A stretch of 40,501 nucleotides of DNA, from positions 1 to 40,501 of the forward strand of contig JADLCX010000014.1 of assembly GCA_020846975.1 (NCBI GenBank), in the 5' to 3' direction. This stretch comes from Phycisphaerales bacterium (GTDB lineage Bacteria > Planctomycetota > Phycisphaerae > Phycisphaerales > UBA1924). Position numbers and translations under genes: made by a program. The notes below the pieces were generated by a model, which saw only the letters and a list, made by a program, of their open reading frames with translations, had not been told where the DNA came from and searched no databases. Below are positions 32,300-40,501 of the stretch, piece by piece (position 1 is the stretch's first letter; every line of letters begins with the position of its first letter).

Positions 32300-33814
32300 C
32301 TAAGGCTGGCCGTGTTCGCCGGAGCGCGGCGTGGAGGGCGCGCCGCCGGCAACGGGCGGGAACAGGAACTCCAGGGCCGCGCCGAGGCGGCCGGCCCAGG
32401 CCTGCTCGTTGTGCACGGCGTCGGGCTCGACGACGATCCTGAGGTTGCTCTCCGAGAACCCCCGCCCCTTGAGCAGCTCGCCGAAGGCCGACGCACTCGC
32501 GGCGTACTGCTGGCTCGCCCCGGCATCTTTGGCGTCCTCGCGGCCGCCCATGCCGAAGTACACCTTCGCGGGCCATTGCTTCTGCTTGCCGAAGTACATG
32601 AACAGGGCCTTCTTGTTGGCGAGCATGGGGGTGCTCTCGGCCAGCACCTTGCCGAACACCTCGGGGTGCAGGGTCGCGGCGGTGAGCGAGATCGCTCCAC
32701 CCAGCGACGCCCCGCCGACCGCCGTGTTCGACGCATCCGGCTTGGTGCGGAAGATCGCATCGACCCTGGGCTTGACCTCACCCACCAGGAACTCGACGTA
32801 CTTCTCCCCGGTCGCGGGCTTGCCCTCGACGATGGGCACCGGCGCGTACTCGGCGATGCGGTCGGCCCCGGCGTGGGGAATGCCCACGACGATGATGGGC
32901 TCGATCTTTCCCTCGCTCACCAGCCTCGACACGGTCTCATCGACCGCCCACTCGGCGGGGATCGCGGGTGTCTTCTCGAACAGGTTCTGCCCGTCGTGCA
33001 GGTAGAGCACCGCGTAGCGACGCTGGGCGTTCGCCGCGTCGTCGTACCCCGGTGGCAGCCACACGAGCAGGTCGCGCACCAACCCTCCACTCCCGCCTCC
33101 GACGACCTCGACGCGCCGGATGCTGCCGGCAGAGACCTTGATCGGGCGGTACGGGCTGGCGGCGGCCCTGGCCGGATCGCCGACGTGGGAATCCTTCCAC
33201 GACGCGATGGTGAGCTCGATCACGGGCTTGGCGCCGGGTTCGAGCTTCGAGACATCGACCTCGGGCAGGAGCCGGTTGTCGATGTCCTCGCCGGAGTCCT
33301 TGCACTCGACCATGTCCCAGGTGCCGCGGGTGAACTTGAACGCGATCCTGGAATCGAGCCTGGGCCTGGGCAGGATGATCTGCCAGCGCATGTCGGAACG
33401 GCGAGTGAGCTTCATCGCCTGATCGCCCGGGTTCCACCCGTTGTGGCTCGAAGCCAGGAAGATGGGCGTGTCGTTACCGGCCTTCTGGGGCGCATCGTTG
33501 ACGAGGATGATGAACCCCTGCTCGAGCGATTCGGGCTGGACCATCTTCGGCCCCGTCGCTCCCGCCGGCTGCGACGCTGGAGGCTGCTCCGCGTGGCCGC
33601 CCTGCGCCGCCTTGCGTGCTTCGGTCTCGGCCATCTCGCGGTCGAGCTGCGCCTGCGGACGCGGCGAGTGTTCGGCCTGTCCTGGAAGTCTCGCCGCGGC
33701 GATGTTCGCCAGCCGCGGATCGGGGTCGCCCTTGCGGCGATCCATCATCATCGCGAGAGCCGCGATCACCAGCAGGGGCGAGAACACCCAAATCAGAAGG
33801 GCAAACCTGCTCAT
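32300..33814 (-). CDS. Membrane-anchored esterase (esterase D/Fes-like alpha/beta hydrolase) with N-terminal CBM-like domain
   Basis: A protein of 504 residues. Residues 6-26 are an N-terminal hydrophobic anchor (ALLIWVFSPLLVIAALAMMM), followed by an Ala/Gln-rich linker. Residues about 95-190 resemble a starch-binding/E-set domain (PIFLASSHNGWNPGD, then MRWQIILPRPRLDSRIAFKF). The C-terminal 270 residues are an alpha/beta hydrolase of the putative esterase family: LLVWLPPGYDD, AVLYLHDGQNLFE, the nucleophile elbow GGASLGGA and a late His in EPDAVHNEQAW. A periplasmic ester or carbohydrate-ester substrate is likely but unknown. Start ATG 33814 has AAGG 7 nt upstream. ATG 33835 is an alternative. 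Confidence 0.85.
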   Translation of the reverse strand: MSRFALLIWVFSPLLVIAALAMMMDRRKGDPDPRLANIAAARLPGQAEHSPRPQAQLDREMAETEARKAAQGGHAEQPPASQPAGATGPKMVQPESLEQGFIILVNDAPQKAGNDTPIFLASSHNGWNPGDQAMKLTRRSDMRWQIILPRPRLDSRIAFKFTRGTWDMVECKDSGEDIDNRLLPEVDVSKLEPGAKPVIELTIASWKDSHVGDPARAAASPYRPIKVSAGSIRRVEVVGGGSGGLVRDLLVWLPPGYDDAANAQRRYAVLYLHDGQNLFEKTPAIPAEWAVDETVSRLVSEGKIEPIIVVGIPHAGADRIAEYAPVPIVEGKPATGEKYVEFLVGEVKPRVDAIFRTKPDASNTAVGGASLGGAISLTAATLHPEVFGKVLAESTPMLANKKALFMYFGKQKQWPAKVYFGMGGREDAKDAGASQQYAASASAFGELLKGRGFSESNLRIVVEPDAVHNEQAWAGRLGAALEFLFPPVAGGAPSTPRSGEHGQP

Positions 33815-33939
33815 CTTTGGACCTTGTGCAGTCATGGTGTCGGGACATCGCCGCCGTCGCGGGGCGCGATCAGACATCGTCGGCGCACCCTCTCCCCCTC
33901 TCCCCCCGAAAGAACAGGACCGGGCGTCGAGACGAGGGG

Positions 33940-34566
33940 TCAGCCCGCGAAGTTCTTGGCCACCTGCGTCCAGTTGACGACGTTCCACCACGCGGTGATG
34001 TAGTCGGGCCGGCGGTTCTGGTAATGCAGGTAGTACGCGTGCTCCCAGACATCCAGCCCGAGGATCGGCCGCCCCGAACACCCGGCGATGCCGTCGCCCA
34101 TGAGCGGGCTGTCCTGGTTGGCGGTCGAGCAGATGGACACACCGTTGTTCTTGGCGACCAGCCAGGCCCACCCGGAGCCGAATCGCGTCGTCGCGGCCTT
34201 GGCGAACTCCTCCTTGAAATGGGCGAAGTTTCCGAACGCGGCGTTGATGGCCTTGGCCAGGTCGCCGGTGGGTTCGCCGCCGCCGCCCTTGCCCGACGGG
34301 GCCATGATCGTCCAGAACATCGAGTGGTTGGCGTGGCCCCCCGCGTTGTTGCGGACGGCGCCGCGGATCCCATCGGGCAACTCGCCCAGTTTGGTGATCA
34401 GCACATCGACCGGCACCTCCGCCCACTGCGTACCTTCGAGCGCCTTGTTGGCGTTGGTGACGTAGGCGTTGTGGTGCTTGCCGTGATGGATCTCCATCGT
34501 GCGGGCGTCGATATGCGGTTCGAGCGCGTTGGGAGGATACGGGAGGGGAGGCAGTGTGTATGGCAT
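33940..34566 (-). CDS. sod: Superoxide dismutase, Mn/Fe family
   Basis: A 208-residue enzyme with the complete Mn/Fe-SOD signature: [16 protein letters not shown] at the start, His27 in [13 protein letters not shown], the second His in [10 protein letters not shown] (about 78), GSGWAWLV, and the Asp and His of [13 protein letters not shown] (about 167-171). It converts superoxide to O2 and H2O2, fitting an aerobic organism with a high-flux oxidase. The GGHANHS pattern leans toward the Mn or cambialistic branch, but the metal cannot be fixed by eye. ATG 34566 starts at the family's usual [13 protein letters not shown] lies 9 nt upstream. No signal peptide, hence cytoplasmic. Confidence 0.96.
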   Translation of the reverse strand: MPYTLPPLPYPPNALEPHIDARTMEIHHGKHHNAYVTNANKALEGTQWAEVPVDVLITKLGELPDGIRGAVRNNAGGHANHSMFWTIMAPSGKGGGGEPTGDLAKAINAAFGNFAHFKEEFAKAATTRFGSGWAWLVAKNNGVSICSTANQDSPLMGDGIAGCSGRPILGLDVWEHAYYLHYQNRRPDYITAWWNVVNWTQVAKNFAG

Positions 34567-35260
34567 GGGGAGAATCTCCGCTGAACGTCCGAGAACGGGC
34601 GAGTTTCGCGCAACCTCTGTGCGGTCAAGGACCAACGAGAGGGCGATGTTTGGACGGTAGCCCCGATTGTGGCTCGGCGGCTGAGGAACGTTTGCAATTC
34701 ATGGACAGATCAGGTATCTTGCGGGTCCCAAAAGTGAGGCTGGGAGACCACCTTCACGGTTTGGCCTTGTGGCTGGTGTTTCGGCGAGGCATTCCCGCGG
34801 GCCACGGTGCTGGCCAGAAGCGGTGCAGGATGCACGGGCTCGATGGATCGAGCCGTGGACGACCTCGAAGTCTCGCATTTGTTCGAATTTGGTTTGGGCA
34901 ATCCCTTCCGCGTTCGAGGTGAATGTGCAACGCGGACGGTTGTTATTCGTAGAAGAGACTTGCGGGCTTGGCGCCGATGAGGGTCGGTGCATCAACGATT
35001 TGGCTGTATTTGGGAGCGTTTCTGCGGCGAACAATCGTGAACTTGCCATGATCTTCGTCAATTCCGACGCCGCTCGGTACGAACGGTGATCGATTCGAGC
35101 ACGTAAAGAGTAGAGGGTCAACGAATACGAATTCGACCCGTATTGATGGACGCGGACCACAAACCCCTCCGAGTTTCCCGCAGCCAGAGGTAGACTGGCC
35201 AAGAGCAACGCATTACCGCACCAGGACTGTGCCCCTTTTTGCGAGATTGAAAGAGAACAC
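34567..35260. other. Gene-poor, AT-richer intergenic region
   Basis: About 690 bp between the divergent sod and sigma-70 genes. Several frames of 80-170 codons are open, but none has a plausible start signal, domain or natural amino-acid composition. The base composition is visibly less GC-rich than the flanking genes. Hairpins occur at 34825-34837 (GTGCA-gga-TGCAC) and 34834-34857 (CACG(g)GCTCGAT-gg-ATCGAGC-CGTG). I see no tRNA. It probably holds the control regions of both genes and may hold a small RNA or a decayed gene. Confidence 0.5.
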
Positions 35261-36424
35261 GTGATTCACATGAGCACCACCCCGAGCCCACTTGAGCAGC
35301 ACCGACGCAAGACGCGGGTGCAGTTCACTTCGGACTCCCCGACGGGAATCCGCGGCGGGATCGCCGCGCGCGCCAAGCGATCGCTCAGCAAGGATGACGA
35401 GCGGCTGCTCGCCACCCTGCTCAACCCGGCGAACCCGCAGGACTACATCGACAGCCCGGCCTTCCGCGAGAAGCACGCGTCGGAGAACATCTACGACAAG
35501 GCTCCGGACATCCAGAAGCCGGACACGTCGTGGTATCACCCGGTGATGGACGACCTCTCGCCGGGCAAGAGCCGCACGGTGAAGAGCTCGCAGCAGGTCA
35601 TCCTGACGGGCGCGGAAGAGAAGGTTCTCTTCCACCAGTTCAACTACGCGCGGTTCTGCGTGGCCGAACTGCAGAAGGAAGTCTGGACCAGCGACAGCCG
35701 CAAGCCCACGACCGAGCAGGCCGAGGCGGTGCTGAAGTGGTACCGCATCGCCGAGAAGGTTCGCGAGCAGATCGCCGAGACCAACCTCGCGCTGGTGCTG
35801 GCGATGGCCAAGCGCACCCGCATGAGCGAGGTGGACTTCGCCGACCTGGTCAGCGAGGGCAACATGGCGTTGCTCCGCGCGGTGGACAAGTTCGATGCCG
35901 GCCGCGGCTACAAGTTCAGCACCTACGCCTGCCGCGCCATCTTGAAGGCGTTCAGCCGGCAGGGGATGAAGCTGAGCAAGTACCGCCAACGCTTCCCGAC
36001 CGATTTCGATCCGAAGCTCGAGCGGAGCAACGTCCTCGAGACCAAGCGGGCCGACTTCGAGCGTGATGCGGCCGACGAGGTCCGCCGGATCGTCCTGGAC
36101 AACCGGGCCGACCTGACGGATGTCGAGCGCACCGTGATCGAGCATCGCTTCGGGCTCGAGAGCGGCGAGAACGAGAAGCCGATGACGCTGGAGCAGGTGG
36201 GCCAGATCATCGGTGTGACCAAGGAGCGCGTCCGGCAGATCCAGAACAAGGCCATGGAGAAGATCCGCCTTGAGCTGGAGAGCAAGTTCCTCGGGACCAA
36301 GAAGCTCGAGGAAGCCCAGGCCGCGGCCGAGGGCGCTGTGGGTTCGGGGGGTCCGCTGGTGCCGGGCCAGCCCAGTCCGATCCCGCCGACCGAGTCGAGC
36401 GAAGACCTGGTCGCGCTCAACTGA
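35261..36424 (+). CDS. RNA polymerase sigma-70 family factor with divergent region 2.4
   Basis: A 387-residue sigma factor. A disordered N-terminus of about 100 residues precedes a region 1.2-like segment (LTGAEEKVLFHQFNYARF). Region 2 contains NLALVLAMAKR, DLVSEGNMALLRAVDKFDAGR and YKFSTYACRAILKAF. Region 4 is LTDVERTVIEHRFGL and TLEQVGQIIGVTKERVRQIQ. Region 3 is short or missing. In primary sigmas the residues after FSTYA are TWWIRQAI; here they are CRAILKAF, so both promoter-melting tryptophans are absent. It is therefore an alternative sigma. The C-terminus is Gly/Pro/Ser-rich. The start is GTG 35261 (GAGA 4 nt upstream) or ATG 35270. A strong terminator follows. Confidence 0.9.
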   Translation: MIHMSTTPSPLEQHRRKTRVQFTSDSPTGIRGGIAARAKRSLSKDDERLLATLLNPANPQDYIDSPAFREKHASENIYDKAPDIQKPDTSWYHPVMDDLSPGKSRTVKSSQQVILTGAEEKVLFHQFNYARFCVAELQKEVWTSDSRKPTTEQAEAVLKWYRIAEKVREQIAETNLALVLAMAKRTRMSEVDFADLVSEGNMALLRAVDKFDAGRGYKFSTYACRAILKAFSRQGMKLSKYRQRFPTDFDPKLERSNVLETKRADFERDAADEVRRIVLDNRADLTDVERTVIEHRFGLESGENEKPMTLEQVGQIIGVTKERVRQIQNKAMEKIRLELESKFLGTKKLEEAQAAAEGAVGSGGPLVPGQPSPIPPTESSEDLVALN

Positions 36425-36450
36425 CCCCGCTCACATTCATCGGCACACTT

Positions 36451-36480
36451 GGCCCCCGGCATACGCCGGGGGCCGTTTCT
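36451..36480 (+). terminator. Intrinsic terminator after the sigma-70 gene
   Basis: A perfect 10-bp stem GGCCCCCGGC / GCCGGGGGCC with an ATAC loop (36451-36474) is followed by GTTTCTGT. The stem is exceptionally stable, although the T-run is short. It lies 27 nt after the sigma stop and separates it from the next plus-strand gene. Confidence 0.8.
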
Positions 36481-36564
36481 GTGGGACAATTGTGCCGCAT
36501 AGATTCAGGTAATCTTCGCCGCGAATCGAAACGGAGTTTTCTCGCGTCGTGCTACACTGTGCGC

Positions 36565-37602
36565 ATGGTCTCTCAACTGTCGTGTCTAGTGATTCGCGCG
36601 TTTGCTCCGCGCGCGCTGGGATCGATCGGCTGGATGGCGGGGTTGGCAACCTGCATCCACGCGTATGCTGACGGCCCGCCCGACTATGACTTCGACTTCG
36701 TCACCATCGGCGCGGTCAACAACCCGGCATACACCCAGGGGCCGTTCGGACCCAACGGGTATGGTCGCGATCGCGGCTCGGTGGGGTACCTCTACCGCAT
36801 GAGCCGGCTGGAAGTGACCACCGCGCAGTGGATGGAGTTTGCCAACGTCGCGGCGTCGTTCGGCGACGACTCGATCGGCGATGAGATTAACTTTGCAGGG
36901 TACGAACGCGACGTCGGGTCGAGCGCTCACTACTCGCTCCGTCCCTTCGCCGGCGCGGAGCGGTTCCCGGCCTTCGGCATCCCGTGGAACAACGCGGCCA
37001 AGTTTTGCAACTGGCTGCAGAACGGGAAGGCCGCGACTCAGGCCGCGTTGCTCAGCGGCGCTTACGACCTGACCGGCGACACACTGCCGTTGGGTCGCTC
37101 GCCCGGCGCACAGTATTGGATCCCGAGCATCGACGAATGGATCAAGTCAGTTCATTATGATCCGAACCGTCACGGACCGGGGCAGGGCGGGTATTGGCAG
37201 TTCCCGATCAGTTCCGATGTTCGACCGATCACAGGCCCGCCCAGCGCCGGCGGCCAGACCAACGCGGGATCGGACGGACTGACCGATGGCTCGCCGCTGC
37301 TTCTCGGCTCGTACCCGAACACAACAACGCCGTGGGGCCTGTTGGATGCTTCGGGCGGGGCGGCGGAGTGGTTGGAGGATGCCTTTGACCCTTCCATCAA
37401 TGCTTGGCGGTATGATGGAAGGGCGGCGCTGAACTCAACGGAGTCTGGGGAGACGCTCGATGCACTCTGGGGAGGCGGTGCGGCAACTTCTTACGGGCGA
37501 TCTGGAGCTATCGGGTTGCGTATTGCCTCTACCGTACCCGCACCGGGCGGGACAATAGCGTTGATCATACTTGGGTCGGGTTGCAGGAGAAGACGACGAT
37601 GA
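36565..37602 (+). CDS. Secreted formylglycine-generating-enzyme-like (SUMF1 family) protein with C-terminal sorting-like tail
   Basis: A 345-residue protein. The N-terminal 36 residues are hydrophobic and serve as a signal peptide (ALGSIGWMAGLATCIHAYA). The body has the SUMF1/FGE-sulfatase pattern: FVTIGAVNNPAYTQ, RMSRLEVTTAQWMEFAN, GIPWNNAAKFCNWLQ, AQYWIPSIDEWIKS, LLDASGGAAEWLED and the final SGAIGLRIAS. I do not see the paired Cys of true formylglycine-generating enzymes, so it is more likely a binding or structural member. The C-terminus [22 protein letters not shown] (shown in two parts: VPAPGGTIALI and [10 protein letters not shown]) is a PEP-CTERM-like sorting tail. Start ATG 36565; a TACACT 7 nt upstream could be a -10, making it leaderless. 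Its stop overlaps the next ATG. Confidence 0.82.
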   Translation: MVSQLSCLVIRAFAPRALGSIGWMAGLATCIHAYADGPPDYDFDFVTIGAVNNPAYTQGPFGPNGYGRDRGSVGYLYRMSRLEVTTAQWMEFANVAASFGDDSIGDEINFAGYERDVGSSAHYSLRPFAGAERFPAFGIPWNNAAKFCNWLQNGKAATQAALLSGAYDLTGDTLPLGRSPGAQYWIPSIDEWIKSVHYDPNRHGPGQGGYWQFPISSDVRPITGPPSAGGQTNAGSDGLTDGSPLLLGSYPNTTTPWGLLDASGGAAEWLEDAFDPSINAWRYDGRAALNSTESGETLDALWGGGAATSYGRSGAIGLRIASTVPAPGGTIALIILGSGCRRRRR

Positions 37603-39422
37603 TCCAGGTCCCAGGCTTTACGCGGGTCCGCTGCACTGCGCTTGCAACCCTTGTCGGAACTGCTCAAGCCGCGCCGGAGGTTCGCTACAAGGCAACCGCG
37701 GGCGATAGCTGGGGTGCCCTGCCGAGCGGCGTGACTTCCTCTGTGAGCGGTGCGAACATCACGGTGTCGAGCGCCGTGGCAGGTTACTACCGAGTTTTCA
37801 CCACCAACACAAGCGGCGAAGACTTGGGGATTGTCAGTTTCACGAACTCAACTGCCACGATCACAGTGCTTATCGCCAACAGCGCAGCCGCTGATATCGA
37901 CAGCGAGGCGGCGTTACCTGGTGCTGGCTGCCGCGACTGGAACGGTCTGAGTCCGGGCAACTGTCAAGTGACGCTGCAAGCCCGCGTCGTGCGAGACCTC
38001 GAGCCGAATGCAACGGTGCAGGCCAACCGCATCGTTCGGCTGGATGTGGATGGGATCATGACCAATCCCCGCATCTATCACGACTCCACCACCGAGACGC
38101 TCCACGCGATCAGCGTGGGAGGAAGGATCGCGGACGATCTTAACGCTAACCCAATTGTCAGCGAGATTCGTTCTCGCGGAGGCCGAATCGCGCTGGTTAC
38201 GTGCAATGTCGCGACATCCTCGCCCGGTCCGCTTGCTGTGAGGGTTCGAGTCGTCGATACTAACGGCACCGCCTCGGGCAACATTGGCCGCATTGATGCT
38301 CACGGCTTCGATGTCGGCGGCCCGCGCCCCGGCAACGACCGGCCGCCGGAATACCAGGGCACCGAGATCAAGGCACAAACCATCGACGAGATCGTCGGGG
38401 CCAACATCCGCAGCAACATCGTCGCGACTGTGGGCGTCAAACGCATCGAGTCGACCGTCGGCGGCATCCGCGGCAATCCCACCACACCCAAGCTCCTGCC
38501 GCGCTCGACGGGCGTCGGCGGGCTGTTCAAGAGCAAGGGCGGGTGCGACATGAACATCACGTTCACACAGGAGCTTCCGGCCGACGGCAAGGTCGAGTTC
38601 GGAACGTACTACGGCTACCCGTGCAGCACCAGCGCGGCAGACCAGCCCGCGTTCGCCGTGCCGGTCGGCAGCCTGAAGGGGCAGGTCATCATCAACTCCA
38701 CGATTGCCGCGTTCCCGATCACCATCAGCGGGTGCGGTTCGGCTCCCAGCCCGCTCTTCGGGTCCATCAAGGTCGGAACCGGGGGCACGCAAATCACGAT
38801 CACGGAGCCGGATTACCCGCAGACTGCGAGCCAACTTGGCGGCGGCTCCGTCGGCATCGCCCCATTCGGGCTCCACCTCAACGACTCGATGCCAGGCTAC
38901 GGGCAGGTGGGTCGGTACGAAGGACCACTCGAATCAGCCTTCACCGCCACCGCGGTACCGATCCTGATCTGCTCGTACGGTCCGGTGCGGCTGGCGACGG
39001 GCGTTACCGATCCGAACAGCGCGGTGAGGATCGACTGTCGCGGGGAGAACACCTGCGCTTGGATGGAGAACATGGGCGCAATGTTCGATGTCGTGCTGCA
39101 CCCGTCGCAGGCGGGTGATGCCCAAGCCAGACTGCGCGCGATCGGGCTGAAGCGCCGCGGTGATTCTCCACCGAAGGCGGGCATCTACCGCGTCGTGCCG
39201 ATCGCGCTTGAGTGCGAGGCGCTCGATGCGTCAGCGCCCGTGGACACGAACGCTACACGGGATGTGAGCTGGCTCGCGGATTGCGATCAGACACCCGCGT
39301 ACGTCTTCCGCATTGGTCCCGACTGCGAATCAGACGGGCAGACCAGCGTGAACGACCTTTTCGAGATCGACCAGTCGCGCGACACTGTTACCGGTATCAG
39401 CCCTCTAAACAGCCTTGCGTGA
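37599..39422 (+). CDS. Large secreted protein of unknown function, C-terminus probably truncated by IS insertion
   Basis: A 607-residue protein. The ATG 37599 overlaps the previous stop as ATGA, with AGGAG upstream, and starts a signal peptide (VRCTALATLVGTAQA). A TTG at 37581 is less likely. The body is Ser/Thr/Gly/Asn-rich. From about 190 to 300 it shows short strands alternating with turns (GRIDAHGFDVGG, then EIKAQTIDEIVGANIR and VKRIESTVGGIRGN), suggestive of a beta-solenoid. Several Cys pairs could be disulfides. The last residues read CESDGQTSVNDLFEID, close to the dockerin-like DGN(G)xTSVNDLFEFL ending of many planctomycete surface proteins. They then change abruptly and stop 18 nt past the transposase end. 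I infer loss of the native C-terminus. Confidence 0.72.
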   Translation: MIQVPGFTRVRCTALATLVGTAQAAPEVRYKATAGDSWGALPSGVTSSVSGANITVSSAVAGYYRVFTTNTSGEDLGIVSFTNSTATITVLIANSAAADIDSEAALPGAGCRDWNGLSPGNCQVTLQARVVRDLEPNATVQANRIVRLDVDGIMTNPRIYHDSTTETLHAISVGGRIADDLNANPIVSEIRSRGGRIALVTCNVATSSPGPLAVRVRVVDTNGTASGNIGRIDAHGFDVGGPRPGNDRPPEYQGTEIKAQTIDEIVGANIRSNIVATVGVKRIESTVGGIRGNPTTPKLLPRSTGVGGLFKSKGGCDMNITFTQELPADGKVEFGTYYGYPCSTSAADQPAFAVPVGSLKGQVIINSTIAAFPITISGCGSAPSPLFGSIKVGTGGTQITITEPDYPQTASQLGGGSVGIAPFGLHLNDSMPGYGQVGRYEGPLESAFTATAVPILICSYGPVRLATGVTDPNSAVRIDCRGENTCAWMENMGAMFDVVLHPSQAGDAQARLRAIGLKRRGDSPPKAGIYRVVPIALECEALDASAPVDTNATRDVSWLADCDQTPAYVFRIGPDCESDGQTSVNDLFEIDQSRDTVTGISPLNSLA

Positions 39423-40501
39423 TTCGGCCACTGCCAGCATGGCTCGTCGATCGGCGTGGATGAGCCAGGCCTTGACGTCGGCGGCGAGGTCGGCGATGCG
39501 TTCGCGGGTGTGGTTGTAGGTCACGGCCTTGTGCATCGGGGCCCACGCCGCCGACTCGATCCGGTTGTCGTCGGGGGAGTACGGCGGGAGGAAGTGCAGA
39601 CGGACCCGCTCTCCGAACTCCTCCATCCACGTCCGCACCTGCCGGCTCTTGTGGATCTTGAAGTTGTCCAGGATCACATGCACCACTCGCTTGTCCACGT
39701 ACCGCTTGAGCAGCTTCCGCAGCAACGCGATGAACAGCCCGCTGTTCTTTCTCGCACCGTCGGACCAGATCAGGCGGCCGGTCCGCGCGTCCATCGCCGC
39801 GGCGAACTGGTGCTTGACGTTCTTGCCCGGCGTCATCACCGTGCGACGCACGCCCATCGGCATCCAGTCCCGCCCGATCCGCGGGTTCAGGTCGATGTCG
39901 GTCTCGTCCTCCCACACCGCCGCCTCGTCGGGTCCGAGTCGCGCGATCAGCCGATGCACCCGTTTCATGCGGCGTTTGCGGGCTCTCTGGCTCATCGGGC
40001 AGGGCGTGAGCGCCTTCACCACCCTCGACTTCACACGGAGCTGCTTGAGCAGCCGGCTCATCGTCGTGGTGCTGATCGAGATGCCGGTGAGCCGCTCCAT
40101 CGTCCGGATCAGCAGCCGCAGCGTCCACGTCGGCCGCCGATGCCCCCAGTCGGTCGAGCGATCACGCGTGAGCACCAGCAGCGTGGCCGAATAGTGCTCG
40201 GTCACCTTGCACGGGCCGTTGTCCTCGCGCTTGTCGATCAGCCCCGCCTCGCCCTCACGCAGCCAACGCTTGCGGACCTCGGTGATCGAGGATGCGTTCC
40301 AGCCGACGGCCGCGGCGATCCGCGGCCGCGACCAGCCCTCCGCCGAGAGCACGACAATCCGATACCGCGTGGCCAGCCGGACATCGGTACACTCGCACGC
40401 CTTGGCCCGCAGCCGCTTCAACGACGGCTTGCTCAACCGAATCTCGTGTCGTTCCATTGGGTGTCCTCCTCACGATTGCTACTCGTGGAGGACGCCCTTT
40501 A
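39395..40501. mobile_element. IS630-type insertion sequence (left boundary approximate, right end at or beyond window edge)
   Basis: The element is defined by the IS630-family transposase gene. About 1.1 kb fits the usual size of IS630 elements, which insert at TA. A TA lies at 39395-39396, and another at the very end of the window (ccttta). The terminal inverted repeats could not be matched with confidence because the right end touches the window limit. Confidence 0.65.
39405..40457 (-). CDS. IS630-family transposase
   Basis: A 350-residue DDE transposase. The N-terminal helix-turn-helix part carries RYRIVVLSAEGWSRPRIAAAV (two adjoining helices, about 31-51), the GWNASSITEVRKRW recognition helix and GEAGLIDKRE. 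The catalytic triad is visible: first Asp in VWEDETDIDLNPRIG (about 191), second Asp in VHVILDNFKIHKS (about 268) and Glu in LPPYSPDDNRIE (about 303). All three are present and the frame is intact, so it may be active. ATG 40457 has GAGGAGG 7 nt upstream. The gene nearly fills the element, as usual for IS630. Confidence 0.95.
   Translation of the reverse strand: MERHEIRLSKPSLKRLRAKACECTDVRLATRYRIVVLSAEGWSRPRIAAAVGWNASSITEVRKRWLREGEAGLIDKREDNGPCKVTEHYSATLLVLTRDRSTDWGHRRPTWTLRLLIRTMERLTGISISTTTMSRLLKQLRVKSRVVKALTPCPMSQRARKRRMKRVHRLIARLGPDEAAVWEDETDIDLNPRIGRDWMPMGVRRTVMTPGKNVKHQFAAAMDARTGRLIWSDGARKNSGLFIALLRKLLKRYVDKRVVHVILDNFKIHKSRQVRTWMEEFGERVRLHFLPPYSPDDNRIESAAWAPMHKAVTYNHTRERIADLAADVKAWLIHADRRAMLAVAESRKAV

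Noticed and set aside
34870..34910. tRNA suggested by a GTTCGAAT sequence
   Set aside because: The flanking bases do not form a T-stem and no D-arm, anticodon arm or acceptor stem could be built around it.
34699..35208. 169-codon minus-strand frame in the sod-sigma gap
   Set aside because: No ribosome binding site, no recognisable domain, and composition unlike neighbouring genes; also overlapped by equally long frames on the other strand.

Overview
The window reads as high-GC chromosomal DNA of a planctomycete, most likely of the class Phycisphaerae. This is an inference from gene content, with no rRNA to confirm it. The pointers are: an alternative complex III (act) operon joined to a caa3 oxidase, a DUF1800/DUF1501 secreted-protein pair, a protein ending in a planctomycete-style VPAPG/poly-Arg tail, an orphan mraZ with no division cluster behind it, frequent GTG/TTG starts, and ECF sigma/anti-sigma pairs. 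The two ends of the window are transposase genes: the last codons of an IS4-like transposase at the left and a nearly complete IS630-type element at the right.

Layout. 1-2800: transposase remnant, then a minus-strand ECF sigma/anti-sigma pair and a secreted TPR-like protein with a Tyr/Asn/Cys-rich repeat. 3065-8276: YceH-type winged-helix protein, lipoprotein, a convergent amidohydrolase, a GT4 glycosyltransferase that starts 6 bp from it, a flavin reductase-like protein, and mraZ with a phased operator. 8277-8677: about 400 bp of non-coding, strongly structured DNA ending in a textbook intrinsic terminator.

8678-24654 (minus strand) is the core of the window: one respiratory operon reading actA-actB-actC-actD-actE-actF, a one-helix protein, a Sco copper protein, then caa3 oxidase subunits II, I, III and IV and a two-helix protein of unknown function. 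ActABCDEF would oxidise quinol and pass electrons through its c haems to the cytochrome c domain of oxidase subunit II, CuA and the haem a/a3-CuB site. Divergent ctaA (24922-26271) makes the haem A needed by subunit I. The two units share a control region with a good promoter on each strand. Many proteins of the operon carry histidine-rich tails, the most striking unexplained pattern here.

26529-31128 (plus strand): DUF1800 and DUF1501 proteins and a secreted di-haem cytochrome. 31135-34566 (minus strand): superoxide dismutase, a membrane-anchored esterase and two paralogous membrane zinc-ribbon proteins. 34567-35260: a gene-poor, AT-richer stretch. 35261-39422 (plus strand): a sigma-70 factor with an altered region 2.4 and a strong terminator, then a formylglycine-generating-enzyme-like secreted protein overlapping a large secreted protein whose C-terminus appears to be cut off by the IS630-type insertion.

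No tRNA, rRNA, CRISPR array or phage genes were seen.
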